Source: Astragalus membranaceus (taxonomy: Eukaryota > Streptophyta > Magnoliopsida > Fabales > Fabaceae). From it: a DNA stretch of 64,000 nt. The notes beneath the pieces were generated by a model, which saw only the letters and a program-made list of their open reading frames with translations, did no database searches and was not told where the DNA came from. Shown one piece after another: positions 50,594-61,900 of the stretch. Each line of letters starts with the position of its first letter. The first letter of the stretch is position 1. Made by a program: the position numbers and the translations under genes. The stretch is from assembly GCA_039519185.1 (NCBI GenBank), contig CM076849.1, positions 65,144,834-65,208,833 of the forward strand, given 5' to 3'.

Positions 50594-52907
50594 ACAATTT
50601 TAACATGTAATCAAAATTCACCTTAACATTATAACCCATAAATTAACAAATAGAATTATAAAATTTGATTCTATATTCAACACGTTTATTTCAAATTATA
50701 AGGACAACATTCATTAATTATATTAAATGGGTCAAGCATTAAATGAGTTCAAACACCTATCAAAATACATAATTGAAAGGCCAACTTGTTTGTTCATTTT
50801 GACCAAGTTCAAACACCAATCCAAATACATAATTGAAAGACCAAGGGAAGTTTGGTCTCGTTTCTAAACAATGGCGTGGATCTCTAAGAGTTGGCAGAAA
50901 ATGGCATTCATCTAGCAATTGACGATCTATTTGTTCCTGCAGCATGAGAAGGTAAAATGAATTAGTAAGATCCTAATACAAACAGAAATTTCACATAAGC
51001 TCTTACTGAACTATTCTGTATAAACATTTCTAGGGAGCTTACGAAAACAAAGCTTGCTTGCAAAAATAAGTTGAAACAGCTCATGGATATATTAAAATTA
51101 TCTTCATAGAGTCTTTCAAACACTTGGGCAAGTGCTTGCTTATGTTATAAGACAAATCCAAAGAACATCTTCCAAGTTCTCCCTCGATATAAAAGTTAAG
51201 GTTCAATATTAGAAAAGCCTTTTCAACTATCAATTAAGCAAAAGGATGAGGAGGTTCTGTGGTGTAAAGCATAATATAATATTATGACAACAAAAAACAC
51301 CTGCAATTAACAATTACAATTAGCATATGATCTTTTTTGTAAAAAATCATTCGATGATTTTATAAAATCTTGTTATAATTTCAATAATTCATATTAAATG
51401 ACAACACTTAACAAAGAATGGCTTCTAACATGTAACCGAACAAAAGAATGGCTTCTAACATGTAACCGAAAAAAAGAATAGCTTCTAACAAACAGAATCA
51501 CACACCAATTTGGAAGTGGATGAAGTATATTTCATAACCATGAACCATCAGCCATCAGGGAGAATGAAATTTGAAATAGACAATCCAAAATAAATATTGA
51601 AAAGGCGAGAGTCTAGGAATTTGAATAATCTAAAAAATAGAAACAGGTTACACCTACGATAGCAAGCACTGAGACATAACAAAACTATAGGTGTTTCCTT
51701 AAAAAAACAAAATACTCACATGTCAGAACAGCTACTAACACGCAAGGCGAGTGATTTTTACTTAATTGTACAAGTAAAAGAAAGAGTCACACAATAGGAA
51801 TAAAAAGATCTCATACATTGAATCCCAATAATGCAGTGAAGCATTCTTTCAAACATACTGAAAAGGAATTAAAGCAATATGAATTGACAAATTAAACTAT
51901 CAAGGTTCTTATTCACAAAAGAGCCTTCATACTTTGCTCTTGCAGCTGTCATGGCTTACATATAAGATAGGACTCTGCCTCTGTGAATCCATGTTTTGCA
52001 ACATGTAAGGTTTTAGACCTAGGGTAACCATTTCCACCTTCAAGAAATTAAACTTTCAGCAATTGTAACTGATGAAATCCATTGATTCACTTGACTCTAA
52101 TTATTAGATTTGGGGACACCATTTGCTTACTCGGTGTTTACCTCTAACTATTCAAATAGGTAATTAAGTTTAAGAGATGTCTTTATTAAATTGCATCAGA
52201 CTGATACCCCAACAACTAGAGTTTTGGAACCTTTTCCTTTTGACTGCTAAAGTTTCAGAATATGGAGACACGGTAGTCACCTCCAAGGTGTTGAGATTTG
52301 CTGTGTTATAAGTTTTGAAATCAACGAAACTTCAAGATGCACATATTTAAAATGATAAACTATGACATGCTTATACAAATTTTGCAAGATGATTTTTTAT
52401 AAATTTCAAACATAATACTTAGCAAAATATTGGACATCATCGAGGAATATCACATACAGCATTGTCAACTATAAACGCATTGCTTTGGTAAAAAAAAAAA
52501 CACTATAAACACATTGCATTACACGTAAAGAAAATAACCTGGATATACTCCAGATATTTGAGTTACTTACCACAAGAGTAAAATAACTAGTCAAACCAAT
52601 GCCTCAAAAGAAACAAGTGATAAACTGCTTAAGCAAAACAAACTGGACATTCATTTACAATGGGACCAAAAACCCTAAATTGAAATTTCCCAAAACCCCA
52701 ATCTTTTACAAGTAAGAACACACTAACCCTATTATAAAAAAAAAGAACATACTAACCCTCAAACCAGCCCATGAAGAATCTCTGACTGCCTCCTCCTTCT
52801 TCTCTCGAGCTTCCTTTCTCTGTACTCCTTTTTCAGGACTGATCCTCCCCCTTCTATCCTCTTTGCCTAACCCTCAAACCAAATACAGCCAACACTGAAG
52901 TAAGAAA
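50594..52907. other. interior of the outer CACTA element, left part
   Basis: About 2.3 kb of AT-rich DNA. No domain recognised in any frame. A phrase AATGGCTTCTAACATGTAAC is repeated in tandem near 51418-51470. CT-rich stretches at 52790-52860 resemble a 5' UTR, so further captured host DNA is possible but not shown. Confidence 0.45.
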
Positions 52908-52919
52908 CACTAGTGCAAA

Positions 52920-53335
52920 AAAGGGATTTAAAGTCAGGCGAAAAGGGGATTTAAAGTCAGGCGCCCGCTTGACTTTTATTAAGTCGACTTTGTATGTCAG
53001 GAGTTTTAAAGTCAAGCGATAGCCTGACTTCGTAAGTCTGATTTAAAGTCAAGCATTTATTTCGCCTGACTTCGTAAGTCAGTTTTAAAGTCTAGCATTT
53101 ATTTCGCCTGACTTCGTAAGTCAGTTTTAAAGTCAAGCATTTATTTCGCCTGACTTCGTAAGTCTGTTTTAAAGTCAAGCATTTATTATTGCCTGACTTC
53201 GTAAGTATGATTTAAAGTCAAGCATTTATTCTTGCCTGACTTCGTAAGTATGATTTAAAGTCAAGCATTTATTATTGCCTGACTTCGTAAGTCTGTTTTG
53301 AAGTCAGGCTTTAGTTCCGCCTGACTTTAAAAGTT
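52920..53335. repeat. left subterminal repeats of the inner CACTA element
   Basis: Eight or so copies of a unit of about 60 bp, CGCCTGACTTCGTAAGTC then TTTTAAAGTCAAGCATTTAT. The right end (58275-58555) has fewer, longer-spaced copies of AGTCAGGCGNATACACGCCTG type. Confidence 0.9.
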
Positions 53336-54130
53336 CATTTTTTTGTAAAAAAAAAATTATTTGTTAGCCACTGGAAGTGGCAACATATGGTTCATTACTA
53401 CGAAAAAAAATCACTGGAAGAAAATTCAACTACAAAATAGAGAGAAAGAAAATACAATTATGTTGAAACTTAATTTAAAACAAGCATAAGCTGACAAATG
53501 CAAAAATCACAAAAGAATCAAGATAAACACACATAAGGCATTACTACTATAAATTACAAGGCAAACAGAATGTCCAAAGCTAATCACCATTAGATAAGCA
53601 AAGTATTTGAACATTGCATCTGAAATTGAAATACCATGATTTGAACAAGTAAATAAATTTTCCTATTCTGTATATGTATAATGTATATCTGACAAAATGG
53701 AAGTATCTAACAAACAGTAACAACGAAGAAAGAAAACGCAAGATAAGCCGAGTTCCTAGCTTTGTGATTGATGTTGTAGCTCGCATCTACAAGAATCATC
53801 ACCTGAAAGATAGAAATCATCAAGATCAGTGTTGATTTTTAAGAACCCTAGCAGAGAAACAAACGAAGAAACGAAGAGAAACAAAGAAGAAACAAAGAAG
53901 AAGAAACTAGTATAAATGGATAGATCATAGTGTATATCCAATGCAACACACAGAAACAGTGTTATCTAAATATGATGTCTTAAAAGGTTCTAAATAACTC
54001 AAAACAAATTTAAAAACTGTAGCAATATCAGTAATATGATGTCTTACCTAGTAACTGCTTAGCTGGGTTTAGGTATATAGTGTCAGAAGAAAGGAAATAA
54101 AAAAATTTAGGTATATAGTGTCAATAAATA

Positions 54131-54840
54131 CCAGTCATAGCTACAGCATGGTTCCATCCCAAAGTGGCTTTGGTAAAATTCAATGTAGAATTCAAACACT
54201 GCGGAATGTGAGAATCTTCAAATCCCTTAAAGCCTTTTCCCCAGGTGTAAAGATGTCCATCAACTGATGCAACAACAACCAAAAGAGTGTTTATTAGAGA
54301 AGATTAACTATTAACTATTCTTTAGTGTATGAATTTCCACCAGATGATTTAGCTTATCTTAATTATTGCTAAGAAAAATGTGAGACATCATGCAAGGAAG
54401 AACTGATGGATTTACCAGATAATGCAGCACTGTGATCTCCATTAGCGGCAATGTCGATGATTTCCGCATCTTCAAAGCCACTAATAACTTTAGGAAGATT
54501 AATAGATTTAATTCTATCTTTAGAGACACCCAGTTGACCTCGCTTCCCAGAGCCAAATCCATAAACTTGATTTAATGGACAACCTGTGCACCACAAAGTG
54601 AGGGATAAACATACATTCTTAATGAAAGAGAAACTAAAGCAATCAATCTAGGTAACAACTTAAACCAATCAAATACCTTTCAACAAGACAAGGGAATGAT
54701 GCATGCCACATGCTACCTTTGCAACAGGCTGATCAACAAAGTATGACACATTTACAGGGGAAGCGTGTGAGGCGTAATCCCCATGCCCAAGTTGACCGAA
54801 AGAGCCATCCCCACAAGTGAAAACACAACCAGAATCTGGA
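54131..54840 (-). pseudogene. captured RCC1-repeat gene fragment
   Basis: Three minus-strand exons code RCC1 blades: SGCVFTCGDGSFGQLGHGDY with VAKVACGMHHSLVL (54840-54676), NQVYGFGSGKRGQLGVSKD with IIDIAANGDHSAAL (54583-54413) and GHLYTWGKGFKG with ATLGWNHAVAM (54263-54131). RCC1 repeats form beta-propellers, in plants found in UVR8-like and related proteins. Introns are retained, so genomic DNA was captured, not a cDNA. Too short for a full seven-bladed propeller. The parent gene cannot be named from sequence alone. Confidence 0.82.
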
Positions 54841-55376
54841 AACAAACCAAAGAACACAGAAAAATCAACTTTCAAACAATAGCGAATGAACCTCAACTAT
54901 TCACTTCACCAAGAAACAACAATTGGAGACTTCGTTTATATAAACACTTAAGTATGTTTCTTTAAGATTCTTCATGGCCCATAATCAATTCTCGGAGGAA
55001 AAACAATGTCAAAATAATGGAAAATCACTATTTTAGTGTTTGGGGTAATAAAACCATGATGCATTAGAGACAGTTAGGGAAGAAGAATAAGTAAATATAT
55101 CACCATTAAAAGATCCCAACACAATTGTTACCGCAACATAAAGACAAAGATAATGCCTATCAAAATAAAAGACATAGAGATACCGTTAAAAATTGAAAGA
55201 TCAGCACTGCATAGATCAGCAAGTTGATCCCATAGAGATCCACACCTTTATTTGAAGATGCTGAAACCGAATTTGTACTAGAACTTGGAAAAATTCAGAC
55301 AATTTTATAAAGAAACCAGAATTTCAAGACTGTGAATTCAGCAGCTGCAAAAAAACAAATTAAATTAAATTATTAA

Positions 55377-55696
55377 AATAGACACTACTTTATCAGAAGC
55401 TGCTGCCAGTAACTGTCCCATTCTAGGCTGAAATCTCACTTTTGAATTACCTCCCTGAAACAATCAAATGTCATGAATATTAGGGACGCGTGAAATTGTT
55501 CGAAAAGGAAATGACAGAATGCATTTGTTTGGCCAACCTTAGATACACGGGTACAAGAGGATGAACTAATGTTCCAATACCGTATTTTATTTTCACTGTC
55601 GCAGAAGCAGAAAATATCGGTCTTCTTAGGGTGGAAATCAAAGGACATAATAGCTGAACTATGCCCACTATACTCTTGAACACAATAGCCTGGCTG
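55377..55696 (-). pseudogene. captured LEUNIG-type WD40 gene fragment
   Basis: Minus strand: GYCVQEYSGHSSAIMSFDFH, then CDSENKIRYWNISSSSCTRV (about 55696-55541); after an intron, VRFQPRMGQLLAAASDKVVS (about 55445-55380). The layout GH..SFDFHP..CDS..IRYWNI..C.R followed by RFQPR.G..LAAA is characteristic of the WD40 region of the transcriptional co-repressors LEUNIG and LEUNIG_HOMOLOG. Only about one and a half WD repeats are present. Splice sites are kept. Confidence 0.82.
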
Positions 55697-56574
55697 CATT
55701 GAAAGAAAGAAAAAGAGTAAATTGTAATTTGTATAACATAATAGCAAAAGATGGATGATAGTCAAATACAGGGAACCGCTAGAATTGTTTCCTTTTTTGT
55801 GACAGAAAATCAATGGGACAGACACAAACCACAAGTGATAAAAGAAGGTTGAAGCTGGCAAGGACTTGAAATACTGGTATCCAGAAGCCATATTGCTGCT
55901 GTTTTTCTCTGACTCTATTGCTTAATGATTTGATGCTCTTTCTTCCTCTTTCTCTCACTTGTCACCATATGATATAGACAGGTGCATTTTCTAAAAAAAA
56001 CTAACAAAAACAACAGACAGAGATTATTAAAACTTAAAAGTAAAAAACTTTGATCAGTAAAAAAGGAGTAGAAGAGTAAAAAACTGATGTAGCTGAAAAC
56101 TGTTGTATATATGAAAAGGAGAATGCACTTCAGAAAATTTGGTGAGTTTATTGCATAACTGTCGAAGTTTAGAATAGCTGCTCACCTTACAGCTCCACTA
56201 AGTCCAAAGGAGATCATCCAAACAGTTGTTGAAGTATTCAGACTAGTTAAACAGAAAGAAATATATTGTCAAGTATGAACAAATGAAATATTGTCAAGTA
56301 TTGAAATAAAGTTTCAAAGACCAGACCAAAGCAAACACTTCTATACTTAGTTGTACCTACTTCATGAATTCTTAATATATATGGAGAAGCTTAAGCATTG
56401 CAAGTCAAATTAATCTTACAGCAGAAGTTTAAGCATAAAAAAAGAAACATAACTAATGTACCTAATATTAAGTACTAGTAAACTCGCTCAGAGCCATAAG
56501 GTTGGACTAATCAGCATACTTGGATGGGCTCCTCATATTGAGCAGCTGCTTGTACAGCCTCATTCAGTCTCACC

Positions 56575-57530
56575 TTTTATGATGTTTACAGCAACCAAAT
56601 CCAGGTCAGCATCCTCAAGTACAATGCAAGCATCTTTTCCTCCCAATTCCATTTGAAGAAGGATCATGCCTGCCTTCTTTGAAATTGCAATGCCAGTATC
56701 TCCACCAGTGAAGCTGACGTATCATAAGGTTACAATTCAGTAAAGGTAAAATCACACATGGGAAATTGGGGACATTAATTACTATTCTATCACCTTATGC
56801 AGTTCACTCCTGGCTGCATTGTTAGGAAATCACCAATTTCTGAGCCTTTGCCAGTAACACAGCTAATTAGGCCTTTGGGAAAGCCGGCCACGTGAAAGCA
56901 ATGAACCATATGCAAAGCAGAAACAGCTCCCTGAAGGAAATGAATCATGTTAATTAGAAGACTAGAAGATTCTGACATAAATGGATTTTTGTGACAAGAA
57001 CAATTGGATAGGGTAAGAGTATGAATCTGATGTGTAGTGACATTGAAGAGTTTCTTAATGAAGGATATAATTACCTGAGTTGGAGGCTTGAGTACAATGG
57101 AATTTCCAGTAATAAGTGCAGGAGCAATTTTTGAGACAGCAAGACAAGGTAACACATGCCAATTCACCTTGGAAGTGAGGCAATATTTGGTTCTTTCATT
57201 TCCAGGAAAACTATCTGATACCAAGAACTTTCCCTCTCCTAAAATCCTTACTCCTTCTTCAGCACAGTAAGAAATCAAATCTCCTGATCTTACAACCTTC
57301 GTGGCAAAAAATAAAATAAAAATTCAGTTATGTTCATGATTTCTCAGTAATAGTATATTCCTAAACAACACTTGAATATGCACCTCAGTAACAGCATATT
57401 TGGCTGGCTTTGCTATTTCTTTCACAAGGCACTCAGCAATTGGAGCTTTGTGCTCCTTCTAAAGATAGCAGCAGCCTTGTGAAGAAGTTCAGCTCGCTTC
57501 CATAGTGGAGTCTTATGATTATACATATCC
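56575..57530 (-). pseudogene. captured GAPN gene fragment (non-phosphorylating glyceraldehyde-3-phosphate dehydrogenase, ALDH11)
   Basis: Four to five minus-strand exons: TPLWKRAELLHKAAAIF (about 57520-57463), SYCAEEGVRILGEGKF, SDSFPGNERTKYCLTSK and VSKIAPALITGNSIVLKPPT (57280-57072), AVSALHMVHCFHVAGFPKGL and TGKGSEIGDFLTM (56932-56795), and FTGGDTGIAISKKAG with QMELGGKDACIVLEDADLDL (56715-56575). These match the NADP-dependent GAPN of plants in order. A small in-frame deletion removes the LGVVLAIPPFNYP region, and the catalytic Cys block lies beyond the fragment. Not functional as an enzyme. Confidence 0.88.
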
Positions 57531-57539
57531 CCTAGGAAA

Positions 57540-58260
57540 ACAAAAAAAATAAAAACAAATAAACTTGTTAACAGCCAAATCAAATACCTAAACCGTATAA
57601 ATGTTTCCCAAATTATGTTTTAAAACCTCATAAACCCTAAAACAGAGAAACTACAAAATCATTCCCAAAACCATTCTAACACACATAAATTCATATATTA
57701 AAATAATAATAACCATAAAATCGAATTACAAGTTAAAAATTCAACAAAACACAAGTTATAACCCTAAATCTACTAAGATGAAGAGTACAGTGAAGAGTGG
57801 GTTTCATTACCTTCGTGTTGTTGTTCGTTGGAAAACCCAGCATCAAGAACCTGAGATTCACGAAAACGAAGATTAGGGTTTTGCGAAACCTCAAATCAGT
57901 AAAGCAAAACAAAGGGGTTTTGTGTATAACCTGCGTTCGAAGCTTCGTGGTGGAAGATTGAAGCTGTTCCAAACTTCAATCATCAAGTTTGCTCACGAAA
58001 TCAACAAACCCTAGCAGAGGCGTGTGAGAGGAGAGGAGAGGAGAGGAGAGGAGAGGAGAAGAGAGGCGTGTGCGTTGAGGGAGAAGCGTGTGCGTTGAGG
58101 GAGAAGCCATGAATTCCGAGCAAGAATCTGGAAGCGTGTTCGATCTGAGAGAGAGGCTTCGTGGAGTTCGATCTGGGAGTGAGAGGCTTCGTGGAGTGAG
58201 AGGCTGAGAGTGAAGGGTTCTCAGAAGTGGAGAGATAGGGTATACGCATAACTGAAATTA
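57540..58260 (-). other. interior of the inner CACTA element upstream of the captured genes
   Basis: Contains a GGAGA minisatellite (58030-58062), a repeated GAGAGAGGCTTCGTGGAGT phrase and stretches resembling a transcript leader. Open frames here have no recognised domain. It lies upstream of all three gene fragments on their sense strand, so a promoter here could drive a chimeric transcript; this is speculation. Confidence 0.4.
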
Positions 58261-58581
58261 TTTTTTTATATTTTGGTACTTTAGAAGTCAGGCGAATACA
58301 CGCCTGACTTCTAAAGTATTAAAATAGAAACAAATAATTTCACCCTTAATTACAAGTTTGCCACCGCGTCACTTATGTAGTCAGGCGAATACACGCCTGA
58401 CTTCTAAAGTCTACTTTTTTCCCTATTTGTTCACTTTAGAAGTCAGGCGTGTATCCGCTTGACTTTAAAACTCGCGAGTTTTTCCTTTTAATTACAAGTT
58501 TGCCACCGCGTCACTTATGTAGTCAGGCATCTGAGCGCCTGACTTTAAATGTCTAATTCTAATGTCATTTTTGCACTAGTG

Positions 58582-59140
58582 AAACTTTAAGTTGAAAGCT
58601 TGAAAGGAGAGGGGAAACAGAAATTCAAAGCTAGAAACGCACATTTTAGGAATCTCGTGAAAGGGGCGGAAATCGAAAACACAATGGAGTGAGGAGCAGC
58701 GTAAGGAGCGAGAAATCGAGTTGTGAGGGAAGAGTTAACGAGCGTGGTGAAGAGCGTGAGCGAGCAATCGAGTAGTGACGATGGAATTTCAAAGCGTGGT
58801 GAACGATTGTGATTTTTCTCAGCGAACGATGGAAGAATCGAGCAACCGTGAGGACCGATGGAGTTTCTGAGAAATCGTGAGGAACTACTATTGTGATTTC
58901 TTGTGAACGTGTGTGGTGAATGAAACAATCTTGGTGATAGGGTTTTTCAATTGTATGTGAAAGAAGTTTCATGCGCTGTGAAAGCAATTTTTGTCAAAAA
59001 AAAAAATACCTAGGAGGGAAGAGTTAGCGCCCTTCTTTTCGGAAGACAAAAAAAGTACCGCCTATCAAAATTAAATAATAATAATAATAATAATAATAAA
59101 TCCTAATAAAAGGTAACAAGTAGGAAATGTAGCCTTCTAA
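58582..59140. other. interior of the outer CACTA element, right part
   Basis: Purine-rich leader-like DNA without a recognised domain; open frames on the minus strand are compositional. An (AAT)n run lies at about 59066-59090. Confidence 0.45.
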
Positions 59141-59508
59141 AAAATATAGGGTAACGTTTCTCAACTGTCCTCATTTAAATTTGAGGGAACATTTATCAAG
59201 TGTTGCAAACAAATTGGTTTAGCTACAAGTTAAAAATGTAGCTATATAGCTTTTAGATAACATTTACTCAATGTTGCAAAAAATATGTTGTGTAAAATAC
59301 TCATTTTATGGCAACAGTTCTAGAATGTTGTCTAATATCTCGTAGGCAACATTTTTTGCCTGTTGGAAAAGCCTATGTTGCCAAAGACCAAAAATGTTGT
59401 AGTGCTTGGGCTGAGCTTCTGGTTGATCCTCTTAGCTAATTGTTTCAGCTTATAGGGTTGTATCTTCAAATACACAAAGTCCCCTACCTCAAAGCTAACC
59501 TCTCTTCT

Positions 59509-61857
59509 CTACTTATCAGCATATTGTTTCATTCTGTTTTGAGCTTTACTCAACTGGTCTCTTAACTCATTCAGCAGGTCATTTCTTTCTTGAGTCAACT
59601 GTTGCATGTTATCAACCGAAAATCTGTCCTCATCTCCCCTAATTAACACTGGTGGCTTCCTTCCATAGAGAGCTTCAAATGGTGACATCTTGAGAGAGGA
59701 ATGATAGTTGGTATTATACCAATATTCAGCCCATGACAGCCACTTAGCCCACTGCTTAGGCTTGCTGCCAGTTAGACATTGTAGATAAGTCTCAACACAC
59801 CTGTTAACCACCTCTATCTGTCCATCTGTTTGTGGATGGTAGGCTGAGCTTAGCTTGAGTTTGGTTCCTGCTGAGTTGAACAATTCGGTCCAGAAAGCAC
59901 TGATAAAAACTCTGTCTCTATCTAACACAATTGAATTAGGAAACTCGCGCAACTTCACAATCTCCCTCATGAATACATTGGCTACATCTTTAGCATTATA
60001 GAGATGAGCTAAAGCTATGAAGTGTGCATATTTAGTCAGCCTGTCTACTACCATAAGTATGGTATCCATTCCCATAGATTTAGGCAAACCTCCAACAAAG
60101 TCCATGGATACATCACTCCACACTTGAGTAGGTATGGGTAGTGACTGGAGAAGTCCTCCTGGACTCAGGGCCTAATACTTGTTCTTTTGACAGATTGTGC
60201 AAGCTTGCACATACTGTTGTATCCTCCTCTTCATCCCTTCCCAATAGACCACACTAGCAATCCTCTTATAAGTTCTTAGTATTCCTGAGTGACCACCCAT
60301 AGCTGAATCATGGAATTCTTCTAAAATTTTCACTATCCTTGGTGAATCTTTAGGAATGACTAACCTGTTTCTGTAGTACAGTCGCCTTTTTTTCAATGTG
60401 TAGCCTGCATGTTCATACACTTGAGCTGCCAAATCTTGTACAATTTGTCTCAGTTTAGGATCAGCTTGTATCTCTTCTTCTAACCCTTCCCATTCTTGGC
60501 ACTGAATTGTGGAAATAGCACTGTAATTGAGTTGTCTTGAGAGAGCATCAACAGCTCTATTTTCAGTCCTAGGTTTGTACTTTATGTCAAAGTCATAACC
60601 TAGCAGTTTTGTCACCCATTTCTGTTGCTCTTCTCCCATCAGTCTCTGGTCGGTTAAGAATCGTAGACTTCTCTGGTCAGTATGTACAATGAAATGTCTA
60701 CCAAGCAAGTAGTGCCTCCATTTCTGTATTGCTATTACAATTGCCATCAATTCTCTCTCGTAAACTTATTTGTTTTGAGCCCTATTAGACAATGTTTGAC
60801 TCATATAAGTCATTGGCCTCCCTTCCTGCATGAGAACCGCTCCAAGTTCTTTCCCTGATGCATCTGTCTCCACAATGAATTCTTTAGAAAAGTTAGGGAC
60901 AGCTAATACATGCAAAGTAGTCATAGTTGTTTTTAACTACTCAAAGGCAGATTGAGCACTATCATTCCAAGCAAAGTTATCTTTCTTCAATTGTTGGGTT
61001 AGAGGTCAAGCAATCTTCCCATAATTCTTCACAAACCTCCGATAATACCCAGTCAGTCCCAGGAATCCTCTTAGACTCTTCAGATCTCTTGGGGTAGGCC
61101 AATTGATCATAACACTGAGCTTAGCAGGGTCTGCTACCACCCCATGCCCAGAAATTAAGTGTCCCAAGTACTCTATATGTTCTTGGGCAAAAGTTAATTT
61201 CTTTTGATTTGCAAACAGCTTGTTATTCCACAAAATTTCCAACACTGTTCTCAAGTGCTCTAGGTGGCTCTTGTTGTCCTTGTTGTAGATTAGGATATCA
61301 TCAAAAAAAAACAGCACATACTTCCTCAGTATAGGTTTCAGAATCCTATTCATGATAGCTTGAAATGCTGAGGGAGCATTAGTAAGTCCAAGGGGCATCA
61401 CAAGGTACTCATAGTGCCCCTCATGAGTTCTAAAAGCAGTTTTATGAATGTCCTCTTTTCTCATTCGAATTTGGTGGTAGCCTGATTTCAAGTCTAGCTT
61501 AGAGAAAACAGTTGCAACACCAATTTCATCTAATAACTCATCTATTACAGGTATTGGAAATTTGTCAGGAACAGTGTACCTGTTCAAAGCCCTGTAATCG
61601 ATACAAAATCTCCACCCTCCATCCTTCTTCTTTACTAACAAAAAAGGACTTGAAAAAGGACTAATGTCAGGTCTAATAATTCCAACAGACAACATTTCAT
61701 TCACAAATATTTCAATTTCATCTTTTTGATAGTGAGGATACTTGTAGGGTCTGACATTTGGTGTAGGAGCTCCTGGTTTCAGGGTGATGGCATGATCTTG
61801 CTCCCTTGTTGGAGGCAACTCCTTGGGCTCTTGAAAGACATCAACAAACTCTTTCAA
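59509..61857 (-). pseudogene. reverse transcriptase, RNase H and integrase of the Reina-type element
   Basis: Reverse transcriptase 61857-61006 (GGWRFCIDYRALNRYTVPDK, DLKSGYHQIRMRKED, catalytic FFDDILIY). RNase H is readable around 60750 (WRHYLLGRHFIVHTDQRSLR, ENRAVDALSRQL) after a damaged stretch. Integrase zinc finger HDSAMGGHSGILRTYKR and CTICQKNKY end at a stop at about 60172; the core resumes at 60123 with SMDFVGGLPKSMGMDTILMV and continues to YHPQTDGQIEVVNRCVETYL. A TAG at 59509 precedes the final block, which is cut at 59405 by the CACTA element. Confidence 0.87.
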
Positions 61858-61900
61858 AATCTGTGCTACCCCTTCTACAGTAGGCTTGGATGGTGTGTTC

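Larger units (their letters stand above)
52908..58581. mobile_element. inner CACTA element carrying fragments of three host genes
   Basis: Starts CACTAGTGCAAAAAAGGG and ends, inverted, CACTAGTGCAAAAATGAC; flanked by the 3-bp duplication AAA (52905-52907, 58582-58584). Subterminal repeats of TTTAAAGTCAGGCG and CGCCTGACTT lie at 52920-53335 and 58275-58555. There is no transposase; the interior holds exon-intron fragments of RCC1-repeat, LEUNIG-type and GAPN genes, all on the minus strand. This is the structure called Pack-CACTA, comparable to gene-carrying soybean Tgm elements. Confidence 0.9.
50248..59404. mobile_element. outer CACTA element inserted in the Reina-type pol gene
   Basis: Right end TTGTAGTG (59404; reverse complement CACTACAACATTTTTGG) and left end CCTACAACATTTTTGGTC (50249) are inverted repeats of more than 20 bp that continue GTCTTTG. 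The left end has lost or changed the first bases of CACTA. Subterminal repeats of GCAACATTTTT and AAATGTTGC fill 50250-50590 and 59140-59404. The Reina integrase frame runs on from one side to the other, proving insertion; the 3-bp target is probably AAG, altered on the left. No transposase is present. A second CACTA element is nested at 52908-58581. Confidence 0.85.

Noticed and set aside
54131..57530. A real multi-domain gene (GAPN-WD40-RCC1 fusion)
   Set aside because: Fragments lack catalytic and flanking exons, are internally deleted, and lie inside a CACTA element with a target duplication.
54131..57530. Processed retrogenes
   Set aside because: Introns with GT..AG borders are kept in all three fragments, so capture was from genomic DNA.
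58001..58987. Ser/Pro-rich open frames on the minus strand
   Set aside because: They arise from GA-rich repeats inside CACTA elements; no recognisable protein.
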